Shown in pieces: positions 26,124 through 32,125 of a stretch of 32,125 bases of DNA. Numbering within the stretch: position 1 is the stretch's first letter; each line of letters opens with the position of its first letter. This DNA comes from Sphingomonadales bacterium UBA6157 (GTDB taxonomy: Bacteria > Pseudomonadota > Alphaproteobacteria > Sphingomonadales > Sphingomonadaceae): contig DIUN01000002.1 in the NCBI GenBank assembly GCA_002423025.1, forward strand, positions 1-32,125, given 5' to 3'. Under the pieces are notes generated by a model. That model made no database searches, was not told the origin of the DNA, and saw nothing but the letters and a program-made list of their open reading frames with translations. The translations under genes and the position numbers were made by a program.

Positions 26124-26895
26124 GCAGGCTTTCCGTCTCGCCGATGCTCGCCGGCGTGCCGACATGGAACCACAGCCCCTGGTGCACGGCGCCATAGAGC
26201 CGGCCCCGGGCCAGCGCCTTGTTCCAGGCCCGCCACATGCTGAATGGCTCAGGCGTCTCGCCTTCGAACAGCGCCTTGGAGATGAGTTGCACGCCCGAGA
26301 ACACAAAGGGCGCGATCCGCACTTCGCCGCGCGGCGCGATCACCCCATGCGGGTCCATATGGAAGTCCCCGCGGCCCTCATAGCCATTGGCGCGGGCCAG
26401 CGGCACCAGCAGCAGCAGGGCATCCATCTGTTCCGGGTTCCAGCGCTGGGCGAGCAGACGCAGCGTATCCGCCGAGCCATCCACCCACAGGTTATCGGCG
26501 TTGATGACATAAAATGGGTCGGCATCGATCAGCGGCAGCGCCTTGGTCACGCCGCCGCCGGTCTCCAGCAGCATGGCCCGCTCGTCGGAGGGGCGGATAG
26601 ACAGAGGGCCCTTGCGAGCGGCCAGCGCCGCGTCGATCTGATCGGCAAAATAATGCGCATTGACGACAGCGGCGGATATGCCCGCCGCTTCCACCCGATC
26701 CAGCGCACGGTCGAGCAGCGTGCGGCCGGCCACTTCCACCAGCGGCTTGGGCCGCGTGGCGGTGAGCGGCCGCATGCGCTTGCCCAGCCCCGCCGCCAGC
26801 ACCATGGCACAGCCCGGCACCGCCACGTCCACATGCGGGCGGATGGCCAGTTGCGGGCGGGCAATGCCCTTCTTCATCGTGCCGGTCTTGATCAT
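26110..26895 (-). CDS. murU: MurNAc-1-phosphate uridylyltransferase MurU-like
   Basis: This 261-residue sugar nucleotidyltransferase has the signature AAGLGKRMRPLT (34-45), RPKPLVEVAGRTLLD (48-62), the metal-binding NADN motif (VINADNLW) near 129-136, and VGTPASIGETESLL at the end. MurU converts MurNAc-1-phosphate plus UTP to UDP-MurNAc in peptidoglycan recycling, bypassing the fosfomycin-sensitive MurA step. Its immediate partner upstream is an AmgK-like kinase, with the start overlapping the amgK stop (ATGA), which is the experimentally known AmgK-MurU arrangement of Pseudomonas and supports this function over a GlmU- or GDP-mannose-type enzyme. The first 28 residues form a basic extension unusual for the family; a later start is not obvious. 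Confidence 0.88.
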   Translation of the reverse strand: MIKTGTMKKGIARPQLAIRPHVDVAVPGCAMVLAAGLGKRMRPLTATRPKPLVEVAGRTLLDRALDRVEAAGISAAVVNAHYFADQIDAALAARKGPLSIRPSDERAMLLETGGGVTKALPLIDADPFYVINADNLWVDGSADTLRLLAQRWNPEQMDALLLLVPLARANGYEGRGDFHMDPHGVIAPRGEVRIAPFVFSGVQLISKALFEGETPEPFSMWRAWNKALARGRLYGAVHQGLWFHVGTPASIGETESLLAEV

Positions 26896-27869
26896 GCTGG
26901 CACCTTCACGCCGCCGCGCGCCGAGGCGGGCACGTTCGCATCAAACCATGCCGCCACGCCGGCGAGCGCCGGGCGCGCGAGATTGGCGCTCACCAGTTCC
27001 CAGAGGCGCGGGTGGAAGGCCGGGTAACTCGCCTTGCCATCACGCACATAAAGCCTTGTGAACACACCCAAAATCTTGATGTTGCGCTGCGCCCCCAGCA
27101 CATCATAGGCAATGCGGAAGCCATGCTCGTCAATCCCCGGCCGGGCCGCGATATAACGCGCCAGCATGGCGGCCTCGAGCGCGGGCGACACGACGCGCCG
27201 CACATCCTGCAGCAGCGAAACCAGATCATAAGCCGGGTGGCCGGCCAGCGCGTCCTGATAATCGAGCAAGCCGAGGCGCTGCAGCCCGGAGCGCGGCAGC
27301 ACCATCAGGTTATCGGCATGGTAATCCCGCAGCGTCAGCACCGGCGGGCCGGCGAGCACATGCGGCCACAGCGCCGCCCAGGCGTCATCATAGCCCGGCG
27401 CTTCCGCCACGCCCATGGCGGGCAAATACCAGTCCGGAAACAGCCGGGCCTCGCGCAGCAGCTCGGGCTCGGCATAGGGCGCAACGTCCTGCGGCACATG
27501 GGCGTGGAGCGCCGCCAGAATGTCCACGGCCGTTTCGTAGATCGCGGTTTCCTGGGCGGCGTCGCGGGCCAGCACCGGGCCGACCCTGTCATCACCAAAG
27601 TCTTCCAGCAGGATCAGCCCCTGCTCCAGGTCGAGCGCCAGCGGCTGCGGCGCGGCAAAACCCAGGTCGTGCAGTTGCTTGCCGATGGCGAGGAACGGCC
27701 GGCTGTCCTCCTTGTCCGGCGGCGCGTCCATCAGCACGGCGGTGCTGCCGTCGGCGGCATGGACGCGAAAATAGCGCCGGAACGAGGCATCGCCGGCCAG
27801 CGGCACGATGCGCGCCTCGGCCAGCCCATGCCGGGCAAGGAAATCCGGCGCGGACGCCGGCGGAATCAT
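26892..27869 (-). CDS. amgK: Anomeric MurNAc/GlcNAc kinase AmgK-like (APH fold)
   Basis: AmgK phosphorylates MurNAc (and GlcNAc) at C1 for recycling. The 325-residue protein of the aminoglycoside-phosphotransferase fold has PLAGDASFRRYFRV (23-36), the catalytic loop LRDYHADNLMVL near 180, and LLDYQDALAGHPAYDLVSLLQDVRR near 199, with the metal-binding Asp of DYQDA. These match AmgK rather than antibiotic kinases. Asp and Asn of the HxDN segment (HADNLM) are present. The ATG at 27869 overlaps the tsaE stop (ATGA), and its own stop overlaps the murU start, so tsaE, amgK and murU form one tightly coupled unit. Earlier annotation of such genes as aminoglycoside resistance would be wrong. Confidence 0.88.
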   Translation of the reverse strand: MIPPASAPDFLARHGLAEARIVPLAGDASFRRYFRVHAADGSTAVLMDAPPDKEDSRPFLAIGKQLHDLGFAAPQPLALDLEQGLILLEDFGDDRVGPVLARDAAQETAIYETAVDILAALHAHVPQDVAPYAEPELLREARLFPDWYLPAMGVAEAPGYDDAWAALWPHVLAGPPVLTLRDYHADNLMVLPRSGLQRLGLLDYQDALAGHPAYDLVSLLQDVRRVVSPALEAAMLARYIAARPGIDEHGFRIAYDVLGAQRNIKILGVFTRLYVRDGKASYPAFHPRLWELVSANLARPALAGVAAWFDANVPASARGGVKVPA

Positions 27870-28330
27870 TTGGGAAAGACTGGTGGCCACCGGCCTTCCC
27901 AAGCCTTGGGGGCCTCCCAAGTCAAGCGCCGTCTTGCATCACCGCTGCCCGCGATGTGCAGGCGCAGGGCCTCGGCAGGCAACCGGGCGCCCAACCGCTC
28001 GGGCCATTCGATGAGCAGCGCCGCATCGGTTTCGAACAGGCCGAGCGCATCCGCCTCATCGGGCGAATCGAGCCGGTAGAGATCGATATGCCAGACAGGC
28101 ACCCGCACGTCCGGCGGATCATAGCTCTGCACCAGCGTGTAAGTGGGGGACGGCACTTCGCCATGCCAGCCCAGCGCCGCCATCACGCCCCGGGCCAGGC
28201 TGGTCTTGCCGGCACCAAGCTCACCCGAAAGCGCCACAATGTCGCCGGGGCGCAGCACAGCGGCCAGCGCTGCGGCCACGCGCGCCGTCTCGGCCTCGTC
28301 GGCCAATATCAGCTGGGGAACTTCTGCCAC
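27866..28330 (-). CDS. tsaE: tRNA threonylcarbamoyladenosine biosynthesis ATPase TsaE
   Basis: TsaE is the ATPase that works with TsaB and TsaD in making t6A on ANN-reading tRNAs. The 154-residue protein has Walker A GELGAGKTS (36-44), SPTYTLVQSY (61-70), the HIDLYRL motif (81-87), and LIEWPERLG (107-115), all family hallmarks. The GTG at 28330 starts the conserved region; it sits inside the right arm of a strong hairpin and lacks a Shine-Dalgarno, so initiation there may be structurally controlled. The stop overlaps amgK (ATGA). Expected order in many alphaproteobacteria is tsaE followed by an APH-type kinase and a nucleotidyltransferase, as here. Confidence 0.95.
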   Translation of the reverse strand: MAEVPQLILADEAETARVAAALAAVLRPGDIVALSGELGAGKTSLARGVMAALGWHGEVPSPTYTLVQSYDPPDVRVPVWHIDLYRLDSPDEADALGLFETDAALLIEWPERLGARLPAEALRLHIAGSGDARRRLTWEAPKAWEGRWPPVFPK

Positions 28331-28360
28331 CGCTGCCGCCTATCGCGGCGGCAGCGGTGG
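28327..28360 (-). terminator. Perfect 14-bp hairpin between ahcY and tsaE
   Basis: The arms 28327-28340 and 28347-28360 are exactly complementary (CCACCGCTGCCGCC and its inverse) around a 6-base loop. It starts 7 bases after the ahcY stop and its far arm contains the GTG of tsaE. There is no T-run, so it is an atypical terminator, or an RNA stop that also masks the tsaE start. Confidence 0.5.
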
Positions 28361-28367
28361 AGCAAGA

Positions 28368-29771
28368 TCAGTAACGATAAGCATCCGGCTTGAACGGGCC
28401 GCTGGTGCTCACGCCGATATAGCCGGCCTGCTTGTCGGTAAGCTTGGTCAGCTTCACGCCGAGCTTTTCAAGGTGGAGCATCGCCACCTTCTCATCGAGG
28501 TGCTTGGGCAGCACATACACCTGGTTCTGGTACTTGCCGGGGTTGGTGAACAGTTCGATCTGCGCCAGCACCTGGTTGGTGAAGCTGGCGGACATGACGA
28601 ACGACGGGTGGCCGGTAGCGCAGCCCAGGTTCACCAGCCGGCCCTTGGCGAGCACGATGATCTGGTTGCCATCCGGGAACTCGACAATGTCGGTGCCGGG
28701 CTTCACTTCGGTCCACTTGTAGTTGCTCAGCGCCGAAATCTGGATCTCGCTGTCAAAGTGCCCGATGTTGCAGACAATGGCGTTGCTCTTCATCGCCATC
28801 ATGTGCTCGGCGGTGATGACATCGGCATTGCCGGTGGCGGTGCAGAAGATGTCGGCGCGCTTCACGGCGTCTTCCATCGTCACGACTTCAAAGCCTTCCA
28901 TCGCCGCCTGCAGGGCGCAAATCGGGTCGATTTCCGTCACCATTACCCGCGCGCCGCCGTTGCGGAGCGACTGGGCGCTGCCCTTGCCGACATCGCCGAA
29001 GCCGGCAACGCAGGCGACCTTGCCGGCCAGCATCACATCGGTGGCGCGGCGGATGGCATCGACCAGCGATTCCTTGCAGCCATAAAGATTGTCGAACTTG
29101 GACTTGGTGACGCTGTCGTTCACATTGATCGCCGGGAACGGCAGTTCGCCCTTCTTGGCGATCTCATAGAGGCGATGCACACCGGTGGTCGTCTCCTCGG
29201 AGACGCCCTTGAGGTTCTTCACTGTCTCGGTGAGGTAACCGGGGCGCGCCTTCACAAACGCCTTGAGGGCGCGCTGGAACTCGACTTCCTCGTCATTCTC
29301 GGGCTCGCCCATGGTCTGGCCAGCTTCAAGCTTGGCGCCCCACAGCGCAAACATCGTGGCATCGCCGCCATCATCGAGAATGATGTTGGAGGTCGTGTCA
29401 CCCCAATCAAAGATGCGGCCGACATAATCCCAATAATCGGCAAGGCTCTCGCCCTTGATGGCATAAACCGGGATGCCCTTGGCCGCGATGGCGGCAGCGG
29501 CATGGTCCTGCGTCGAGAAGATGTTGCAGGTTGCCCAGCGCAGCTCGGCACCAAGCTCGGCGAGCGTCTCGATGAGCACGGCCGTCTGGATGGTCATGTG
29601 CAGCGAGCCGACGATGCGCGCGCCCTTGAGCGGCTTGGACGCGCCGAACTCCTGCCGCAGCGCCATCAGGCCGGGCATTTCGGTTTCGGCGATGCGAATT
29701 TCGGCGCGGCCGAATTCGGCAAGGCCGATGTCGGCGATGGCATAGTCCTTGGCGGCGAGTGCTGCGGTCAC
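28368..29771 (-). CDS. ahcY: Adenosylhomocysteinase (SAH hydrolase)
   Basis: AhcY reversibly splits S-adenosylhomocysteine to adenosine and homocysteine, removing the inhibitory product of methyl transfers. The 467-residue protein shows ETEMPGLMALRQEF (30-42), TCNIFSTQDHAAAAI (81-95), the NAD-binding GFGDVGKG (257-264), and the C-terminal KPDAYRY with the conserved Lys and Tyr. The roughly 40-residue insert at about 145-185 is typical of the long bacterial type. The GTG at 29771 has AGGAGA 7-8 bases upstream. Its leader holds a palindrome, a hairpin and an upstream ORF (separate entries). It is followed by tsaE but separated by a strong hairpin. Confidence 0.97.
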   Translation of the reverse strand: MTAALAAKDYAIADIGLAEFGRAEIRIAETEMPGLMALRQEFGASKPLKGARIVGSLHMTIQTAVLIETLAELGAELRWATCNIFSTQDHAAAAIAAKGIPVYAIKGESLADYWDYVGRIFDWGDTTSNIILDDGGDATMFALWGAKLEAGQTMGEPENDEEVEFQRALKAFVKARPGYLTETVKNLKGVSEETTTGVHRLYEIAKKGELPFPAINVNDSVTKSKFDNLYGCKESLVDAIRRATDVMLAGKVACVAGFGDVGKGSAQSLRNGGARVMVTEIDPICALQAAMEGFEVVTMEDAVKRADIFCTATGNADVITAEHMMAMKSNAIVCNIGHFDSEIQISALSNYKWTEVKPGTDIVEFPDGNQIIVLAKGRLVNLGCATGHPSFVMSASFTNQVLAQIELFTNPGKYQNQVYVLPKHLDEKVAMLHLEKLGVKLTKLTDKQAGYIGVSTSGPFKPDAYRY

Positions 29772-29839
29772 GGGGTGTCTCCTGGCTTACCGGCGCCGAT
29801 CCCTGCCGCCTGCACAAACGGAAGGGCGACGCCGTTCAT
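29768..29839 (-). other. Upstream ORF (23 codons) coupled to ahcY
   Basis: An ATG at 29839 opens a 23-residue frame (starts MNGVALPFVQ, ends GKPGDTP) whose TGA (29768-29770) overlaps the ahcY GTG start as GTGA. Its ATG lies in the loop of a 12-bp hairpin, with AAGGG about 9 bases upstream inside the left arm. It could be a leader peptide that regulates ahcY; no similarity is recognised and it may be chance. Confidence 0.35.
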
Positions 29840-29851
29840 GGCGCCGCCCTT
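29822..29851 (-). promoter_or_regulatory. 12-bp hairpin in the ahcY leader
   Basis: On the minus strand AAGGGCGGCGCC (29840-29851) pairs with GGCGTCGCCCTT (29822-29833) at all 12 positions, one being G-U, with the 6-base loop ATGAAC. The loop is the start of the upstream ORF. There is no T-run, so it looks like a translational or RNA-stability element rather than a terminator. Confidence 0.5.
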
Positions 29852-29875
29852 ACCGCCTTGCGACACGGGACGCAA

Positions 29876-29895
29876 ATATAAAGAAGTCTTTATAT
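29876..29895. promoter_or_regulatory. Operator-like palindrome upstream of ahcY
   Basis: ATATAAAGA and TCTTTATAT form a perfect 9-bp inverted repeat with a 2-base spacer, an AT-rich island in high-GC DNA and about 105 bp upstream of the ahcY start. From memory, similar ATAAAGA..TCTTTAT sites occur near methionine-cycle genes of alphaproteobacteria and are attributed to ArsR-family SAH/SAM-responsive regulators (SahR/SamR type). The regulator itself is not in this window. Confidence 0.6.
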
Positions 29896-29922
29896 GATCT
29901 GGCTTGCGCGGAACTCTGGCGG

Positions 29923-30381
29923 TCAGCGCCGCAGCAGGGCCATCTGCGCAGAGCCGGATTCAGCGAGAAGCTGGTCCGCGGCAGATTCCAGCGCCTCATT
30001 GCCGCGCACATCGGCAAGGTTGCGAGCAACCATCTTGAGCTCGCGACAGTTCAGCCAGGGGTGCCCCTGGCCATAGGCGTTGGCCATGGTCACGCTCAGC
30101 CGGTCAAGCGCGCGGACAGCCCCGGCGGCGCCGTGGCGCGTAGCCATCTCGCGCTTCAGGCTGTCGCTGGCGGCGTTAAGCGCAGGCAGGTGGACGCCGG
30201 TGAAGCGGGCATAATCAGCCTGGAAATTGTCGGCCCCGGTGCGGCAGCGCAGCCCGGTGACCATCAGCATGATGTCCAACCGGCGCAGCTTTTCCGCGCC
30301 AGTCATCGCCTGAGCCGCTGTCGGCACGGTGGCAAGCATCGAGAATGCGGCCAATGCTGCGGCAACCCTGTGTTTCGTCAT
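29923..30381 (-). CDS. Small secreted protein of unknown function
   Basis: This 152-residue protein has a signal peptide (about residues 1-25, ending AAQA) and a compact, mostly helical mature part with two cysteines (near 46 in LRCRTG and near 113 in LNCRELK) that may pair in the periplasm. The first half, EKLRRLDIMLMVTGLRCRTGADNFQADYARF, looks like a conserved family of short secreted proteins in sphingomonads that I recall being mislabelled as SAH hydrolase because of its position near ahcY; that recollection is not verified. The ATG at 30381 has GGGAG 8 bases upstream. It ends 27 bp before the palindrome ahead of ahcY. Function not known. Confidence 0.75.
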   Translation of the reverse strand: MTKHRVAAALAAFSMLATVPTAAQAMTGAEKLRRLDIMLMVTGLRCRTGADNFQADYARFTGVHLPALNAASDSLKREMATRHGAAGAVRALDRLSVTMANAYGQGHPWLNCRELKMVARNLADVRGNEALESAADQLLAESGSAQMALLRR

Positions 30382-30502
30382 GTGCAGTCTCCCTTGCGGG
30401 AAACCCCTCTCCCGCCGACATGAAGACTGCGCCGATTCGTTTACGCTTCCTTAAACCGGCGCGGTAAAGCGAAATTCACCATGTGCGGCGGCTGTCATGC
30501 CA

Positions 30503-30530
30503 TTGTCCCCGGCGCCCGCGACACTATATC
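30503..30530 (+). promoter_or_regulatory. Possible promoter of the peroxiredoxin gene
   Basis: TTGTCC (30503-30508) and TATATC (30525-30530) are separated by 16 bp, 40 bp upstream of the peroxiredoxin ATG. The 188-bp gap between the divergent secreted-protein and peroxiredoxin genes holds no other clear feature. Confidence 0.35.
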
Positions 30531-30569
30531 AGCACCGTTGCGAATCATTTGCAGGAAAGGACCCATCCG

Positions 30570-31049
30570 ATGACGATTGCCGTTGGCCAGAAAGTTCCCG
30601 ACGCGAAGTTCATGAAGGCAGGCGAAGCAGGCCCCGAAGCAGTTCAGGCAGCCGATTTCTTTGCCGGAAAGCGCGTGGCGCTGTTCTCGGTTCCGGGGGC
30701 CTTCACCCCCACCTGCTCGGCCAAGCACCTGCCCGGCTACGTCGAAAAGGCTGCTGACCTCAAAGCCAAGGGGATCGACGAGATCGCCTGTACCGCCGTC
30801 AACGATGCTTTTGTCATGGGCGCCTGGGGCAAGGCCGCCGGCAGCGCAGACGTGATCATGCTGGGCGATGGCAACGGCGAATTCGCCTCGGCTCTGGGCC
30901 TGACCATGGACGGTTCGGGCTTTGGCCTGGGCCAGCGCGGCCAGCGCTTCTCGATGGTGGTGAACGACGGCGTTGTCGAACAGCTCAACGTCGAAGGCCC
31001 CGGCGAGTTCAAGGTTTCCAGCGCCGAGCACATGCTCGAACAGCTCTGA
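30570..31049 (+). CDS. Peroxiredoxin, Prx5 type
   Basis: This 159-residue thiol peroxidase of the Prx5/AhpC-TSA family has the active-site motif PGAFTPTCSAKHLPGY with the peroxidatic Cys49. A second Cys74 lies in EIACTAVND, so the resolving partner may be that residue, glutathione or thioredoxin. The family reduces hydrogen peroxide and alkyl peroxides in the cytoplasm. The C-terminal region RFSMVVNDGVVEQLNVE is typical. The ATG at 30570 follows GGAAAGGA at a good distance. It is monocistronic: a strong terminator follows. Confidence 0.93.
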   Translation: MTIAVGQKVPDAKFMKAGEAGPEAVQAADFFAGKRVALFSVPGAFTPTCSAKHLPGYVEKAADLKAKGIDEIACTAVNDAFVMGAWGKAAGSADVIMLGDGNGEFASALGLTMDGSGFGLGQRGQRFSMVVNDGVVEQLNVEGPGEFKVSSAEHMLEQL

Positions 31050-31070
31050 TCCCGGTCACTACCAGTATCC

Positions 31071-31106
31071 GCAAAGCCCGCCGCACTGGTTGCTGCGGGC
31101 TTTTGC
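31071..31106 (+). terminator. Rho-independent terminator after peroxiredoxin gene
   Basis: GCCCGC (31076-31081) pairs with GCGGGC (31095-31100), extended by A-T pairs (AAA at 31073-31075), followed by TTTT at 31101-31104. It lies 22-55 bases after the peroxiredoxin stop. Confidence 0.8.
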
Positions 31107-31174
31107 TTGTCTGAGGGGAATTGCGCAGGCGCTGGCAGACCGCGCCTTAGGCATGATTGCAGTAAAGTGGCGCT

Positions 31175-31588
31175 ATGGCTCGCCACTTGCCAATCTCCGC
31201 CGACACGCCCGCCGCCCTGGCGGTGGGGCGCCGCGCCAACGCACGGGTTCGGCTTGACCTCCCGGCCGAACTGATACTGCTTGAAGGTTTGCGGCGCGGG
31301 CGCCTCAGGAACCTCTCGCGCACTGGCGCCAGCATCGAGCTCTCCCCGCCCCCACGTACCACCAGTCAGGGCTTCCTGCGCTTCGCCGGTGTGGAAGTAT
31401 TCGCTCAGGTGATGTGGAGCGGCGGCGGGCGCTGTGGGCTGGTGTTCGACGAACCCATTGCCGAACGCATCTTGCTGGCGATGCGCCAATTGGCCGAGCA
31501 GATCCCGCTCCTCGAACGCAGCCAGCAGGAAGATGCAATCCGCGACTGGGTGAACGGTCGGGGTCGCATCCTTGCCGGACGCACCTGA
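31175..31588 (+). CDS. PilZ domain protein (c-di-GMP binding)
   Basis: This 137-residue protein consists essentially of one PilZ domain. It shows the N-terminal RxxxR motif (RRANAR, 19-24) and NLSRTG (46-51), the (D/N)xSxxG motif that contacts c-di-GMP, with Asn in place of Asp as in many members. The PilZ beta strands continue to about 95 and a helical tail follows to the end. It probably responds to c-di-GMP and acts on motility or surface traits; no partner gene lies next to it. ATG 31175 has only a weak ribosome-binding site. It ends 7 bp before the stop of the convergent folE. Confidence 0.85.
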   Translation: MARHLPISADTPAALAVGRRANARVRLDLPAELILLEGLRRGRLRNLSRTGASIELSPPPRTTSQGFLRFAGVEVFAQVMWSGGGRCGLVFDEPIAERILLAMRQLAEQIPLLERSQQEDAIRDWVNGRGRILAGRT

Positions 31589-31595
31589 GGCGCGG

Positions 31596-32125
31596 TCAAT
31601 ATCCCATCAGGCTGAGCACTTCCTTGCGGCTTGACTGGTCGTCAAGGAAACAGCCCAGCAGCTTCGACGTGACCATGCCGACACCTGGCGTGCGTACGCC
31701 GCGCCCGGTCATGCAGCCGTGCTGCGCTTCGATCACCACGGCAACACCCTGGGGCTTCAGGTGGTGCCAGATGCAGTTCGCCACTTCCGCGGTCAGCCGT
31801 TCCTGCACCTGCAGGCGGCTGGCATAACCGTGCAGCACGCGTGCCAGCTTGGAGATGCCGACAACGCGGTTGGTCGGCATATAGGCGATTGCCGCCTTGC
31901 CGATGATCGGCGCCATATGGTGTTCGCAATGCGACTGGAACGGGATGTCCTTGAGCAGGACCAGCTCGTCATAGCCGCCCACCTCCTCAAACACGCGGCC
32001 AAGGTGCAAGCCTGGATCCTCGCCATAACCCTGGCAATATTCCTTCCACGCCCGCGCGACACGCGCCGGGGTATCGAGCAGGCCTTCGCGCTCCGGATCA
32101 TCGCCCGACCAGCGGATCAGGGTGC
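31596..32125 (-). CDS. folE: GTP cyclohydrolase I (partial, N-terminus outside window)
   Basis: FolE opens the imidazole ring of GTP to make dihydroneopterin triphosphate, the first step of folate synthesis. The frame reads in from the right edge (TLIRWSGDDPEREGLLDTPA) through VARAWKEYCQGY, SHCEHHMAPIIGKAAIAY with the zinc-binding Cys and His, and QHGCMTGRGV with the third metal Cys, to the end KEVLSLMGY. About 175 residues are present; a few dozen N-terminal residues lie beyond the window. It is convergent with the PilZ gene. Substitution of the usual CMTMRG by CMTGRG is a small oddity. Confidence 0.95.
   Translation of the reverse strand, partial: TLIRWSGDDPEREGLLDTPARVARAWKEYCQGYGEDPGLHLGRVFEEVGGYDELVLLKDIPFQSHCEHHMAPIIGKAAIAYMPTNRVVGISKLARVLHGYASRLQVQERLTAEVANCIWHHLKPQGVAVVIEAQHGCMTGRGVRTPGVGMVTSKLLGCFLDDQSSRKEVLSLMGY

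Noticed and set aside
26892..27869. Aminoglycoside resistance phosphotransferase
   Set aside because: The fold matches, but its coupling to murU and its motifs point to the AmgK cell-wall sugar kinase.
29772..29875. SAH or SAM riboswitch in the ahcY leader
   Set aside because: A hairpin is present but I could not match the known consensus sequences of SAH, SAM-II or SAM/SAH riboswitches; reported only as an unclassified structure.
29749..30423. Plus-strand open frame covering the ahcY leader and the secreted protein
   Set aside because: It is antisense to a gene with a clean signal peptide and ribosome-binding site and has no recognisable features.
31596..32125. folE as a truncated pseudogene
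   Set aside because: The frame runs intact to the window edge and all visible metal ligands are present; it is only cut by the window.

Overview
The window is a compact, high-GC (clearly above 60% by eye) bacterial chromosome segment with almost no non-coding DNA. Gene content and order (trpB-trpA-accD-folC; rpmH-rnpA-yidD-yidC-engB; tsaE-amgK-murU-addB-addA-trxA; ahcY of the long type with an insert of about 40 residues; an ornithine-lipid acyltransferase) indicate an alphaproteobacterium. The AddAB nuclease, the AmgK/MurU pair and the small secreted protein beside ahcY make Sphingomonadales the most likely order. That placement is inference from gene order and protein character, not from a database search. 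No tRNA, rRNA, insertion sequence, prophage or CRISPR array was seen, so this is core genome.

Layout. 1-3350 (+): end of trpB, then trpA, accD and folC, joined by 1-4 bp overlaps (tryptophan synthase, acetyl-CoA carboxylase beta subunit, folylpolyglutamate synthase). 3383-6347 (-): a DsbA/FrnE-type thiol oxidoreductase, an OlsB-like acyltransferase and an AmpG-like muropeptide permease. 6450-10506 (+): a Rieske oxygenase with no partner reductase, a transglutaminase-like protein, and a TelA/XpaC-like pair. 10610-16874 (-): the rpmH-rnpA-yidD-yidC-engB run, continuing into a GST-like protein, a DUF1499 membrane protein and dapE, with a small Ala/Glu/Pro-rich lipoprotein further down. 17030-19192 (+): argJ and a second GST-like protein. 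19216-28330 (-): tsaE-amgK-murU-addB-addA-trxA, tightly packed. 28368-30381 (-): ahcY with a structured leader, preceded by a small secreted protein. 30570-31588 (+): a peroxiredoxin and a PilZ protein. 31596-end (-): folE, cut by the window edge.

How the genes work together. AmpG (muropeptide import) with AmgK and MurU (anomeric sugar kinase and MurNAc-1-P uridylyltransferase) gives most of a peptidoglycan-recycling shortcut back to UDP-MurNAc. rpmH, rnpA, yidD and yidC serve ribosome assembly, tRNA maturation and membrane-protein insertion. AddA and AddB repair double-strand breaks. Most other genes are single housekeeping functions.

No obviously new multi-gene system stands out. The most unusual signals are in gene-expression signals: rnpA has no ATG, GTG or TTG before its conserved N-terminus and seems to start at a CTG overlapping the rpmH stop; the ahcY leader carries a near-perfect operator-like palindrome, a 12-bp hairpin with an ATG in its loop, and a 23-codon upstream ORF whose stop overlaps the ahcY start; and an 8-codon mini-ORF with ATGA overlaps at both ends links addB to addA.
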